A model generated the notes under the pieces. The model made no database searches. It was given only the letters and a program-made list of their open reading frames with translations, and was not told the DNA's origin. Of a stretch of 64,000 nucleotides of DNA, positions 1 through 10,914 are shown piece after piece. Every line of letters starts with the position of its first letter. Position 1 is the first letter of the stretch. The stretch comes from Morinoia aosen (Eukaryota; Arthropoda; Malacostraca; Amphipoda; Talitridae). Both the position numbers and the translations under genes were made by a program. The stretch spans positions 13,658,001 to 13,722,000 of the forward strand of contig CM059563.1 in the NCBI GenBank assembly GCA_030386875.1, written 5' to 3'.

Positions 1-236
1 GAAACGTCGTCGTGAAAACTCCTTTTTTGGTGAACCGCTGCCCAATAATTTTATCGTGATCGTCCCTCCTGAACATCACTTCTTTCCTGTGTCACATTGG
101 AATTACACGGCAGTTCCTGCATCGATGATAAGGGTTCAAGTGTATCAGTAACGCTCCTGTAAATTACACATCCGAGCTTTCATCGGTTTCCGTCGGACAG
201 CAGCGCAACCGGTCGTGCGGCCGGCGCACGTCTCGT

Positions 237-1486
237 TGTAACCGCACCAACTCTGGTGTTGTACCCGCACCAACTCTGGTGTTGTACCCGCACCAACTCT
301 GGTGTTGTACCCGCACCAACTCTGGTGTTGTACCCGCACCAACTCTGGTGTTGTACCCGCACCAACTCTGGTGTTGTACCCGCACCAACTCTGATGTAAC
401 CGCACCAACTCTGGTGTTGTACCCGCACCAACTCTGGTGTTGTTCCCGCACCAACTCTGGTGTTGTACCCGCACCAACTCTGGTGTTGTACCCGCACCAA
501 CTCTGATGTAACCGCACCAACTCTGGTGTTGTACCCGCACCAACTCTGGTGTTGTACCCGCACCAACTCTGGTGTTGTACCCGCACCAACTCTGGTGTTG
601 TACCCGCACCAACTCTGGTGTTGTTCCCGCACCAACTCTGGTGTTGTACCCGCACCAACTCTGGTGTTGTACCCGCACCAACTCTGGTGTTGTACCCGCA
701 CCAACTCTGGTGTTGTACCCGCACCAACTCTGGTGTTGTACCCGCACCAACTCTGGTGTTGTACCCGCACCAACTCTGGTGTTGTACCCGCACCAACTCT
801 GGTGTTGTACCCGCACCAACTCTGGTGTTGTACCCGCACCAACTCTGGTGTTGTTCCCGCACCAACTCTGGTGTTGTAACCGCACCAACTCTGGTGTTGT
901 ACCCGCACCAACTCTGGTGTTGTACCCGCACCAACCCTGGTGTTGTACCCGCACCAACTCTGGTGTTGTACCCGCACCAACTCTGGTGTTGTACCCGCAC
1001 CAACTCTGGTGTTGTACCCGCACCAACTCTGGTGTTGTACCCGCACCAACTCTGGTGTTGTACCCGCACCAACTCTGGTGTTGTACCCGCACCAACTCTG
1101 ATGTAACCGCACCAACTCTGGTGTTGTACCCGCACCAACTCTGGTGTACCCGCATCAACTCTGGTGTTGTACCCGCACCAACTCTGATGTAACCGCACCA
1201 ACTCTGGTGTTGTACCCGCACCAACTCTGGTGTTGTAACCGCACCAACTCTGGTGTTGTAACAGCACCAACTCTGGTGTTGTACCCGCACCAACTCTGAT
1301 GTAACCGCACCAACTCTGGTGTTGTACCCGCACCAACTCTGGTGTTGTAAACGCACCAACTCTGGTATTGTAGCCGCACCAACTCTGGTGTTGTAAACGC
1401 ACCAACTCTGGTGTTGTAGCCGCACCAACTCTGGTGTTGTTCCCGCACCAATTCTGAGGGCGTTATAACCGCACAAACTCTAGAGG
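237..1486. repeat. Minisatellite, 23-bp unit, about 54 copies
   Basis: The core CACCAACTCTGGTG is followed by TTGTACCCG. Shortened 20-bp variants (ending CTGATGTAA) are scattered through the array. The core is a dyad (CACCA / TGGTG). As 23 is not a multiple of three, the array is open in several frames on both strands and produces spurious ORFs of up to 443 codons (YNTRVGAGTTPELV and similar), which are not genes. Confidence 0.97.
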
Positions 1487-2511
1487 TGAACGATGTTCTT
1501 GTTGCTTCTCCCCGGGCCTGCTATCTACCCCTTATATCTTAACCATAAAAATTTATTTACTCTCTCTTCTGTTATTACGACTAGTGCACACGTGCTGGTC
1601 GGCATTAATCTGAAGAATTTCATCCCTTCTTTCTTGAGTTAAATTCGATTGTGCAAGTCGATGCTGTTAGGCATTAGTCTGAAGAATTTCACCCCTTCTT
1701 TCTTGAGTTGAATTCTCTCGTGCCACTCGATGTTGTCCAGCGTTATGCCGAAGAATTTCCTCGTTTCTTTCATGTTTTTATCTAGCTTCTCGTTTGCGAG
1801 CAGCATTGCTTCGTCTTGCCATTTCGTGTTGTTCATCCGATCGTCTTCGGCGTTTTTCTTGCTGTCGAAGTCTTGCTACTTCTCTCTTGCGGTTGGACAC
1901 GTTTCTATCCATGGTGGCCTCTTTTGCCGGAATTTTATTCTGAAATGTCTAATATCTCTTCGGAGCTTTTCAAGAAAATTACAATTTCGAAAACAATAAC
2001 TCCAGTTCTAAAATCTTGGGCTTTATACTAAGTGGTAGCCAGGTTACTGGTCAAACGAATTTAAAACATTTCTTTTTGCATTATCAATTAAAAATATCAA
2101 AGCGACATGATGAATTTCAAAAGAGAAAGCTCCATAGAAAATTTCTATTTCTAAAAATAAGCCGATTGCGTATTGTGGATACCATAATCAAGAGGGGGTC
2201 ACACGGACGAACGCGGCTACTTTTATAACAGCGATTACCTCCCACAGGTCACCTCATAAACTTTTACTGAGAGAATTTTTAATTTTTCTTATTCTGAATT
2301 TATTACAAGCCCACATTATTGAATGACTCTAACATCCAATTGTCACTGACTTCACAGTGAGGAAGAAACTGCCATTTGGCTGTAAATTTCGAAAAAAAGC
2401 ATGTCTGGGTACAGAAGCGAAGCAGAATGAATATGTTAGAGTTATTCGTTGCAGTGCTCTTTGAAATTTAAATGAATGTTAAAGACTCGTCATTCTTTTG
2501 TTTTTGTGTGC
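1487..2511. other. Unique intronic sequence
   Basis: This is AT-rich sequence. A segment of about 70 bp around 1602-1640 is repeated imperfectly at 1665-1712 (GAAGAATTTCA.CCCTTCTTT, then CTTGAGTT). I see no gene. Confidence 0.5.
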
Positions 2512-2870
2512 TTCATTTTCTACTTTCATTTATATTATCACTTCCATGTTTTTACGTTCACTTCCATGTTTTTATGTTCACTTCCATGTTTTTCACAATC
2601 ATTTCTATATGTTTTTACAATTACTTGTATGTTTTTTAATCTCTTCTGTATTTTTCAACTCACTTCCATACCATTAAAATCACTACCATGTTTTTATAGT
2701 CACTTTCATTTTTTTCATCATCGTTTCGATGTTTTATAATTATTTACGTGGTTTTCAAAATGGCTTCCATTGTTTTCAAAATCGCTTCAATGTTTGCGTA
2801 ATCACTGCCCAAGTTTTCCATAATCACTTCCATATTTTTATAATCACATCCTTGTTTTTTTCCGTTACAC
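2512..2870. repeat. Degenerate tandem repeat
   Basis: The motif CACTTCCATGTTTTTA recurs every 18-25 bp with many substitutions (for example near 2547, 2563, 2580, 2665 and 2700). This looks like an old, decayed minisatellite. Confidence 0.75.
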
Positions 2871-3890
2871 TCCATGACACGAATTTTTTTTTCTTAAGTT
2901 TTTACATCTAAATATTCTTTTCGTGTTAAGCATTTCCGTTTTTCATAAGCCGTTTGACTTGGATTTCATGCAGCAGCATTAATAGTGCGCGTTCATACCC
3001 TATCTATGTATACAGGGCTCGTATGAGTAGGTGATAAAGTTTGCCTTTTGTGTTGCTCTACGTGTGATGAAATAGTTAATTAACTAGTTTTTGTCCTGTC
3101 ATACTACTAGGAGTACTACGCTTACACGCCCAACATTTATTTTACACTTATACTATGAAAATTTTGGGATTCTGTAAATAAAAGCTCCTGATGACAGCGT
3201 TTAATATGTCTTTTGCAAATACCAGCGTGAGATTTTGGGTCAAAACAATTTCTAGATACGTAACAGTTATTTTTTACGCTTTGTTCACATTGGCAGCAGC
3301 CCTGATGGCCAGGATATCGCTGGAATGCCCCACATTTGGTGTGTCATTTTTCATCTCTTATTTCGCAACCGCTCTAAACTCGCCAAGCTTGCGGTCTCGC
3401 TCAAGTAAGGAGGGGCTGTAAGAAATGTTGCAATGAAGCAAAGTAGCAATTTTGTTCTATAGGAAGAGTTTTCAAGTTCTCGTTCTGGGTAAGTTTATTA
3501 ACGATTTGCATTGAGATTTGCGCCAGACAGCGGAAGTTCAGCCATTTTAGTGGATATTTTTGTGCACTTTTTGTGTTTTATCGTTGTTTATTTTATATTT
3601 GATGTATTTTACGCTTTTGATCAATGGGCTTTTTATTTGTTGTGGTGAATTTTGTTTAGTAAGAAATTCGCCATATTTGTTAAAATTCGGGCGTTTCGAC
3701 CATCTTTGAATTACAACGTATTTGGAATCAGACTTAGAATTAAAAAGGTAAATATTTATATCATTGGTTATTATTTTTGACGCTATGGAGCTCGAAAAAA
3801 TGTTGATGCCCAACTCCGTTGTGAATTTTCTTGTAATATTCTTTGTGTCATAAGCATATATGGATTTTTAAATACTAGATTATTCAATAA
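2871..3890. other. Unique intronic sequence
   Basis: AT-rich sequence with only short chance ORFs. I see no recognisable element. Confidence 0.5.
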
Positions 3891-3906
3891 TAACCCGATA
3901 CAGATT

Positions 3907-4866
3907 GATGGATACTGAGGACCAAACAGTATACTGGAGACTGATATTGAAAACCAAACAGTATACTGGATACGGATATTGAGAACCAAACAGTATACTG
4001 GATACTGATATTGAGATCCAAACAGTATACTAGATACTGATATTGAGATTCAAACAGTATACTAGATACTGATATTGAGATCCAACCAGTATACTAGATA
4101 CTGATATTGAGATCCAAACAGTATACTAGATACTGATATTGAGATCCAAACAGTATACTAGATACTGATATTGAGATCCAAACAGTATACTAGATACTGA
4201 TATTGAGATCCAAACAGTATACTAGATACTGGTATTGAGATCCAAACAGTATACTAGATACTGATATTGAGATCCAAACAGTATACTAGATACTGATATT
4301 GAGATCCAAACAGTATACTAGATACTGATATTGAGATCCAAACAGTATACTAGATACTGATATTGAGATCCGAACAGTATACTAGATACTGATATTGAGA
4401 TCCAAACAGTATACTAGATACTGATATTGAGATCCAAACAGTATACTAGATACTGATATTGAGATCCAAACAGTATACTGGATACTGATATTGAGATCCA
4501 AACAGTATACTGGATACTGATATTGAGATCCAAACAGTATACTAGATACTGATATTGAGATCCAAACAGTATACTAGATACTGATATTGAGATCCAAACA
4601 GTATACTAGATACTGATATTGAGATCCAAACAGTATACTAGATACTGATATTGAGATCCAAACAGTATACTGATATTGAGATCCAAACAGTATACTAGAT
4701 ACTGATATTGAGATCCAAACAGTATACTAGATACTGATATTGAGATCCAAACAGTATACTGGATGCTGATATTGAGATCCAAACAGTATACTGGATACTG
4801 ATATTGAGATCCAAACAGTATACTGGATACTGATATTGAGATCCAAACAGTATACTGGATGCTGAT
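3907..4866. repeat. Minisatellite, 32-bp unit, about 30 copies
   Basis: Each unit contains AAACAGTATACTAGATACTG followed by ATATTGAGATCC. CAGTATACTAGATACTG is a dyad (CAGTA / TACTG) and includes the palindrome AGTATACT. Copies are highly uniform from about 4080 onward, with TAGATACTG/TGGATACTG variants at the two edges. One copy near 4665 lacks the TAGATAC segment. Confidence 0.97.
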
Positions 4867-5282
4867 TCAGATTAAATCATCCCCTTCCGCGATATCCTGG
4901 ACCTAAGCAAGCATTCACTTGTAACCAATGGCAATTATTATTTAAAAAATCATTATTAATTTGTAACTACTAAAAAATATAATCGTTTTTGCGTTGTACT
5001 TCGTGCGAAGTTAGATACATAATGAATTATGTCTCTAGTCACTTCTGTATTTATTACATGGTTCATTTCAGTAAAATCAGTGTATTATCTAAGTATTCAA
5101 TTTTTATTATTGTGTGTGATTAACATTTTATTCAATATCTCTAAGTTTTTATTTAGGTACTGCTTAATGAAGGGTATAAGATTTATTTCATAAATACTAC
5201 GTATTATGCTTAAGGCCATCAGATAGTATATAATATATTATAATTAAAATTAAGTATTCTCAATACATTCACAATTGCACGC

Positions 5283-5670
5283 TTCTTATCAAATGGTGCG
5301 CCATTCATTTGTACTAAACCTAATTTATCCTAATAATACCATTTGTGTGTCTATATTTTATATATATTTGTTTAGTGTCCGCTTCTTCCATCTCTCTATC
5401 AAGTACATAAGGATGCTTGATGACTCGTATTTGTGCTACGAGTTTCACCAGTGCACAAGTACAAGAATATTATAATCGTTGGTACTATTACTATTAGAAT
5501 GGTCATATTTGTTAGTCATCCACGTCTGGAAAATATATTATAGAAAAATATCTCATCCCGTCATTTTTGACGAGCTGTGTACACTAGTTTATTACAATAA
5601 ACGTAATATACTCACTATTTTCGCCATTCCCTATCAAATGGTGCGCCATTCATTTCACTAAAACTAATTC
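5283..5670. repeat. Segment bounded by a direct duplication (AAATGGTGCGCCATTCATTT)
   Basis: A block of about 36 bp containing ATCAAATGGTGCGCCATTC occurs near 5288-5325 and again near 5632-5670. Both copies are followed by similar ACTAAACCTAATT sequence. The enclosed 300 bp overlaps the dispersed repeat also found at 46.4 kb. The block contains a small hairpin (AATGG-TGCG-CCATT). Confidence 0.7.
5326..5600 (+). repeat. Dispersed repeat, copy 1 (unclassified)
   Basis: This segment is about 75% similar by eye to 46365-46635 in the same orientation. Shared blocks include CCTAATAATACC, GTGTCCGCTT, ACGAGTTTCACCAGTGCACA, GTCATCCAC, and ATCCCGTCATTTT.GACG followed by GTGTAC. No terminal inverted repeats, poly-A tail or coding capacity identify the family. 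Confidence 0.72.
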
Positions 5671-5722
5671 ATTGAGTATGTTTTAAATATTCGCTTATAT
5701 TTGCCCCGCTTCTCTGTGGCAG

Positions 5723-5913
5723 CTTGAAGCCGGCCCCCAAGGAGGGCCAGACCAAAAGCAACCCGTCGAAGCGGCACCGCGAGCGCCTCAACGGAGAGCT
5801 CGACACCATCGCGTCGCTGCTGCCCTTCGAGCAGAACATCCTCAGCAAGCTCGACCGCCTCTCCATCCTGCGGCTGTCCGTGTCCTACCTCAGGACCAAG
5901 AGCTGCTTTGCAG
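5723..5913 (+). CDS. ss: Aryl hydrocarbon receptor / Spineless, bHLH exon (internal exon)
   Basis: This internal exon of 191 bp has one base of a split codon, then 63 codons from 5724, then one base (G) of the next codon. The translation has an N-terminal linker ([10 protein letters not shown]), the basic region [13 protein letters not shown], helix 1 ([12 protein letters not shown]), a loop (EQNILS) and helix 2 ([19 protein letters not shown]). The pair SNPSKRHR and ASLLPF marks the AhR/AhRR branch of bHLH-PAS proteins rather than Sim, Trh or ARNT; arthropod AhR is Spineless. In flies Spineless pairs with Tango (ARNT), binds GCGTG-core sites in the nucleus, and controls antennal and distal leg identity, bristles and R7 photoreceptor subtype. 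The acceptor is tctgtggcag|CTTG and the donor is GCAG|gtcaga, both close to consensus. Base composition is strongly GC-rich, especially at third positions, unlike the AT-rich intron around it. The remaining exons other than exon B lie outside the window. The family call is firm; use of the symbol ss assumes an arthropod source. Confidence 0.93.
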
Positions 5914-5928
5914 GTCAGAATTGCCATC

Positions 5929-6170
5929 TTATTTTCTACAACTCGGGCTAGTTTGCGTGCAACTCGTTTGCTGTTTTTAACTTATTTTCTACGATTCGAA
6001 CTCGTTTGCTATTTTCAGCTTATTTTCTTCGACTCGGACTAGTTTGTGTGCAAATCGTTTGCTGTATTTAGCTCATTTTCTACAACTCGAACTCGTTTGC
6101 GCGCAACTCGTTCGCTATTTTCAATGCACTTTCTACACTTCGAACTCGTTTACATGGAACTCGTAATTTT
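5929..6170. repeat. Degenerate tandem repeat adjoining the bHLH exon
   Basis: Units of roughly 50-60 bp are built from TTATTTTCTACAACTCGAAC, CTCGTTTG and GCTATTTTCAGC. At least four copies begin about 16 bp after the exon A donor site. Confidence 0.8.
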
Positions 6171-6481
6171 TGTCCTACATTCTGGGGAGAATATGACATT
6201 CTTTTTCCTTAACATTCAGGTTAAGTTTGACTTCCAGCGATTTTTACCGTGGATTTGAGGCAGGCATTAGTTACATGTGAAAAACACAAGTTTATTTGTG
6301 ATTTCCGGTAGCACGCACGGTTACTGGCACGTGTGAATTTGATGGTGATATCTTACATCTCTGCTGAAAGTAATTCTCTGACTTAATATCTAAGTTATTT
6401 ATTGCAATAGATTTTATGTTGAGTGTTTTTCCTTTGTACTAGCGAAGTCCCACCATGTCTGTTAAGTTGTTTGGGCTATAC

Positions 6482-6667
6482 CAAGGGTTCCCAACCTGGG
6501 GTGCTCGGAACCCCTGCGGTGCGAAACCATATTCCCAGGAGTGCGAGAACAGTCCAGGCAAAAAGTTGGATACTGGCTATACGTTGGCATTTTTGTTTCA
6601 GGGGGTCAGAGGTTCGAATGAAATTTCTTTAGGGGTGCGGGGAGGAATAAAGGTTTTTCAACCACTG
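6482..6667. mobile_element. Candidate hAT-type MITE (degenerate)
   Basis: The left end reads CAAGGGTTCCCAACCTGGGG. The right end, read on the minus strand, is CAGTGGTTGAAAAACC. Both resemble hAT termini of the CAGNGGTTCCCAACCTGGGG type, and the subterminal GGTGCTCGGAACCCC / GGGGTGCGGGGAGG also fits. The right terminus is diverged and I could not see a matching 8-bp target duplication, so this is a candidate only. The 130-codon ORF across it is spurious. Confidence 0.5.
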
Positions 6668-8035
6668 GTGTTCGACACACACTGTGAGTACAGTGTCGTG
6701 TACTGTGGGGATACTATCAGGATGGATATATTTAACGCGCACCAGTTTGCGGTGCGCGTTGTCGAGCACAGAGGAGGTTCAGCAGTAACGCAATGTGTAC
6801 ATGGAACTGTCTCCGCAGTAGCGCTAGGGATCGCTCCCTCACAGTAACATCTAATTTGTGGAGATTATTTTACCGTATCAGCCTGCAGCAAAACCCATTG
6901 GATGTCAAGGTACTGCGTTAAAAAACAGCCTGCTTTCCAAATTAGACCAACCTTTAAAGTGCACTTCAGTTGAGAAATTTTCTTCGTTATATTTTACAAA
7001 TATTGCTAGTGAGTGATAATCTGCTCAACTGAGTGACCTTACTCAGAAGATTTGGCTGCACGGGATGTGACAGCATATGCGTACTTCACTGTAGCGTGAT
7101 GCTGCATTAGATGTAACGCTGTTGCGTTATTTACATTGTGCTATAGTTGCTACATAACTTTATAATTAATAATTTAAACTCATTTTGTTAAAATTGTCAC
7201 GTTGTAACGTTGAACATAACGCTGAACTTGGAAAGTACCGAATGCTCCCAAAATGATGCGTGAGGATATCAGTAAAGATTATTCTCGCTGAAGCTACGCT
7301 CAAGGTATAGTCTTTTTAAAGGCCTGTCTAGTGTCTGTTAAAGGTGACTTCTTTTGTGAGCCGTTGCGGTGGGGACTGCGCCGAGAGATCGAAAGTAAAA
7401 TTAACTCGTTCATAAGCAGCCGCTTCATGTTCCATTAGAATCGTTGCGAGACATGACCGTTTCCGCACGGGAGATCGTTGCAAAAGACTTGCGGTTGCAT
7501 ATTGTGCTGCCGATATATTTCCGTAAATGAAATTGAAGGGTGATAATGGCTGGATGCAGCACGCAAACAGAGCACTTACTGATTCATTCGCTTACACTTG
7601 AATTTCTCAGGCTGTAGGTCGCGGCAATTTGTTCTTCTCTAATGAATTCTAAACGAGTTTTCAGTTCTGTGTAACGGAGCATAAGTATACGAGAATTTCA
7701 TCAGAGCGCAAATCTAAGGTCCCTAAAAATGGGTGTATCTGATATTCCGAAACATAGCAACCTATATAATTCCAGGTCTTTATGTCTCCATAGCCGCAAC
7801 ATTGAGGTGTTTTTGCGGGCACATAATCTGATACGCGTACAAAAACAGAGCAGCTGATCCCATCCTTGCTGGCGGCGAGATGTGCCTCACACACACACGC
7901 CGCTCACCCTCCGTCCTCCCTCACTACCCGACCCCGCCACTAGGGGCGTTTCAAAATCTACCTCATGACTACAGCTGAGGTGTGCCGCATCGTCTTGGGC
8001 GAACCTCAACTTGTTCCAATTAAAGCTAGTCCCTC
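6668..8035. other. Unique intronic sequence
   Basis: I see no gene. A short CA-rich and C-rich segment lies at 7888-7935. The rest is mixed AT-rich sequence. Confidence 0.5.
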
Positions 8036-8385
8036 TTGTCTTAGACCCTGTTTTAAGTCCTTGTTATACTCGTACAAGCGCCGGTTTTAATAGACCATGT
8101 TATAAGTCCCTGTTATTTAAATCCATGATATTAGCCCCTATTATTTCTCTACGTTATCATTCCTTGTTACATAAGCCCCTGTTATAAGTCCCTGTTATAT
8201 TAGCCCCTGTTATTACTCCCTGTTATAAGTCACTGTTATATTAGTCCCTGTTATTACTCTCTGTTATATTAGCCGCTGTTATTACTCCCTGTTATAAGTC
8301 CCTGTTATATTAGTCCCTGTTATTACTCTCTGTTATGTTAGCCCCTGTTATTATTTCTTGTAATTAATCTCTGTTATGAGAACTA
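8036..8385. repeat. Degenerate tandem repeat, 15-bp unit
   Basis: The unit is close to AGTCCCTGTTATATT, with AGCCCCTGTTATTACT variants. There are about 20 imperfect copies. Confidence 0.85.
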
Positions 8386-9545
8386 GCCTTTGATAGGATG
8401 TTAGGTTTGTGTCATGAGCAAGTGAGACTCATTTTTAGCATTCAAGTCGCCGTTCGCTTGAAATGAAGTGTAACTCGTACGTCATCAATTGTAGATCTCT
8501 CAGAAATTCCGAGCTTGTATCGTACTTTCTACGGTTCTCATTTTCCTCTTTAGTTACACTTCGAATATAAAATAGCAAGATTTTAAATGTTTTCCACATT
8601 GCGACGCAACTCGACTGCAGCCTTGTACTGCTAATTTTTTTGCTTCTGTGCCGACACCCGGCAAAACTTTGAGTGTCTCGATCGGACGAAACCAAAATGC
8701 CCGTGTTTTTTACTCTCCTTGAGGCCCTTGGCAATCAATTTCAATCAGGTCTGGCCGTCTCTAGAAATTCTGAAACTTTTAACGTGAATTTCGTCAAACC
8801 GAGTTTATAAATTGCGCTCTCCAGCTTGAATGCAGCGTCAAATTTTTTATTCGAAGTGCTGCTATACAAATTTGATGTTCGTGCATAAATATAGGGAAAT
8901 AAATGAGATCTTCCAGTGCCATCGTGTGAGAATAGTTAAAACTTATCTCTAAAGTTTGAACCAAAGTTTGAACCATCAGTCATAAATATCATTTTACTTC
9001 TATTGCTTTTACGCACATGTCCTCAATATTTTTTGTTTAAAGTTCAAACTTAATCTTAATTTAACTTTGAACAGCATGTCTTTCGGCTTTAATTAATCTT
9101 GTGAACAAAGAACTGACACATCACGTTGAGTGCTGCGAACTCGAGCACTTTAGCGTATACGGTCTTGAAATGCGATGCTTTCTCAAGGGACTTGAGACCA
9201 TCGAGAACCATCAATCTAGGAGCGCATTTTAGGCCGTCATTATGCATCATAATCAGCGAGTAGTATTCATCTCTCGCCTCCTTCACTCATCACATGAACA
9301 ACAATGAAGGTATACCAAGGAGCTGCGGCACAACACCCGTTACGCTAGGCAGTGTAGCGCTGTTGTGCGCCGCTCTACCTTTTCTGGCAGCAATAGAAAC
9401 AAGTATTTTGCAGACGAGCATTTTGGCGAACATACTCCGTGCGAAGTCGCTCCGACCGCGTTTGTCTTCATCCATCATCTGCGTGCTTGTTTTTGCCCAA
9501 ACTATGGAGAATTAGCGGCGGCTGTGCCACCCACCGCATAGTGCG
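8386..9545. other. Unique intronic sequence
   Basis: Several short ORFs occur on both strands (60-99 codons), none resembling a known protein. No repeat or motif stands out. Confidence 0.5.
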
Positions 9546-10475
9546 GGCAGTGATAGTGAGCCCGCTCTTGTGTTGATGGTGAGACCGCTCTGTGCTGATG
9601 GTGAGACCACTCTGTGCTGGTGAAGAGACCACTCTGGGCTGATGGAGAGACCACTCTGTGCTGGTGGTGAGACCACTCTGTGCTGGTGGTGAGACCGCTC
9701 TGGGCTGATGGAGAGACCACTCTGTGCTGGTGGTGAGACCACTCTGTGCTGGTGGTGAGACCACTCTGTGCTGGTGAAGAGACCACTCTGGGCTGATGGA
9801 GAGACCACTCTGTGCTGGTGGTGAGACCACTCTGTGCTGGTGGTGAGACCGCTCTGGGCTGATGGTGAGACCGCTCTGGGCTGATGGTGAGACCGCTCTG
9901 GGCTGATGGTGAGACCGCTCTGGGCTGATGGTGAGACCGCTCTGGGCTGATGGTGAGACCGCTCTGGGCTGATGGTGAGACCGCTCTGTGCTGATGGTGA
10001 GACCACTCTGTGCTGGTGAAGAGACCACTCTGGGCTGATGGAGAGACCACTCTGTGCTGGTGGTGAGACCACTCTGTGCTGGTGGTGAGACCGCTCTGGG
10101 CTGATGGAGAGACCACTCTGTGCTGGTGGTGAGACCACTCTGGGCTGATGGTGAGACCACTCTGTGCTGGTGGTGAGACCGCTCTGGGCTGATGGTGAGA
10201 TCACTCTATGCTGATGGTGAGACCACTCTGTGCTGATGGTGAGACCACTCTGTGCTGATGGTGAGACCATTCTGTGCTGATGGTGAGACCGCTCTGGGCT
10301 GATGGTGAGACCACTCTGTGCTGATGGTGAGACCATTCTGTGCTGATGGTGAGACCGCTCTGGGCTGATGGTGAGACCACTCTGTGCTGATGGTGAGACC
10401 ACAATGTGCTGATGGTGAGATCACTCTGTGCTGCGATGGTGAGACCATTCTGTGCTGATGGTGAGGGCACTCTGT
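9546..10475. repeat. Minisatellite, 22-bp unit, about 42 copies
   Basis: The unit is close to GGTGAGACCACTCTGTGCTG followed by AT. Variants are ACCGCTCTGGGCTGAT, GAAGAGACC and GGAGAGACC. Runs of a given variant recur in the same order (for example 9590-9720 and 9760-9850), showing block duplication. Minus-strand frames give spurious SAQSGLTIS-type repeats of up to 296 codons. Confidence 0.97.
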
Positions 10476-10914
10476 TGCAGTGAACTGCAAAGATCACATT
10501 TGGTCCAAAGTCGAGAAGAAATGCTACACAACATGCCTTTTTTTAACAACGGGACGGTACAGACGGTCCTTAATTATAGGCGGTAAAGTGTTCAAAAACG
10601 ATTATCGTATTTAATTCAGTGCTCTTTACGAAAAATTCTATTTAACGGATCAAAATTATCAGTTACTTCTATGTATGATGATGATACCCATTCTTTGCAC
10701 TTTGTAGTGGCTAAAGTGACCCTGCAGTCTGCCTATAAAAGAAAGAAAACGAAGAAACTAATGCTTGTAAAACAGAACCTCCATGGTGTTCGAGTTGGTA
10801 GACGTGTAAACTTTGTGAGTAATGTAACAAAATTTCAACATAAAGGTATCAAAGAAATGCATTTAACGGTGGTTTGCCCCTTCAATCTCCGCTGCTTTGG
10901 TCTCAGTTAATTTG
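10476..10914. other. Unique intronic sequence
   Basis: It contains one short plus-strand ORF (10671-10910, 79 codons) with no recognisable similarity. I do not call it a gene. Confidence 0.5.

Larger units (their letters stand above)
1..5722 (+). other. Upstream intron of the AhR/spineless gene (partial)
   Basis: This is the intron 5' of the bHLH exon, and its 5' splice site lies outside the window. It ends with a pyrimidine-rich tract (cttctctgtggcag) at the 3' splice site just before 5723. It contains two large minisatellites, a degenerate tandem repeat and a dispersed repeat, but no exon that I can recognise. The preceding exon should end in phase 2, because exon A opens with the last base of a split codon. 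Confidence 0.8.

Noticed and set aside
145-1476. Long ORFs (up to 443 codons) with YNTRVGAGTTPELV repeats on the minus strand
   Set aside because: They are translations of a 23-bp minisatellite that is open in several frames on both strands, with no start context, domain or splice logic.
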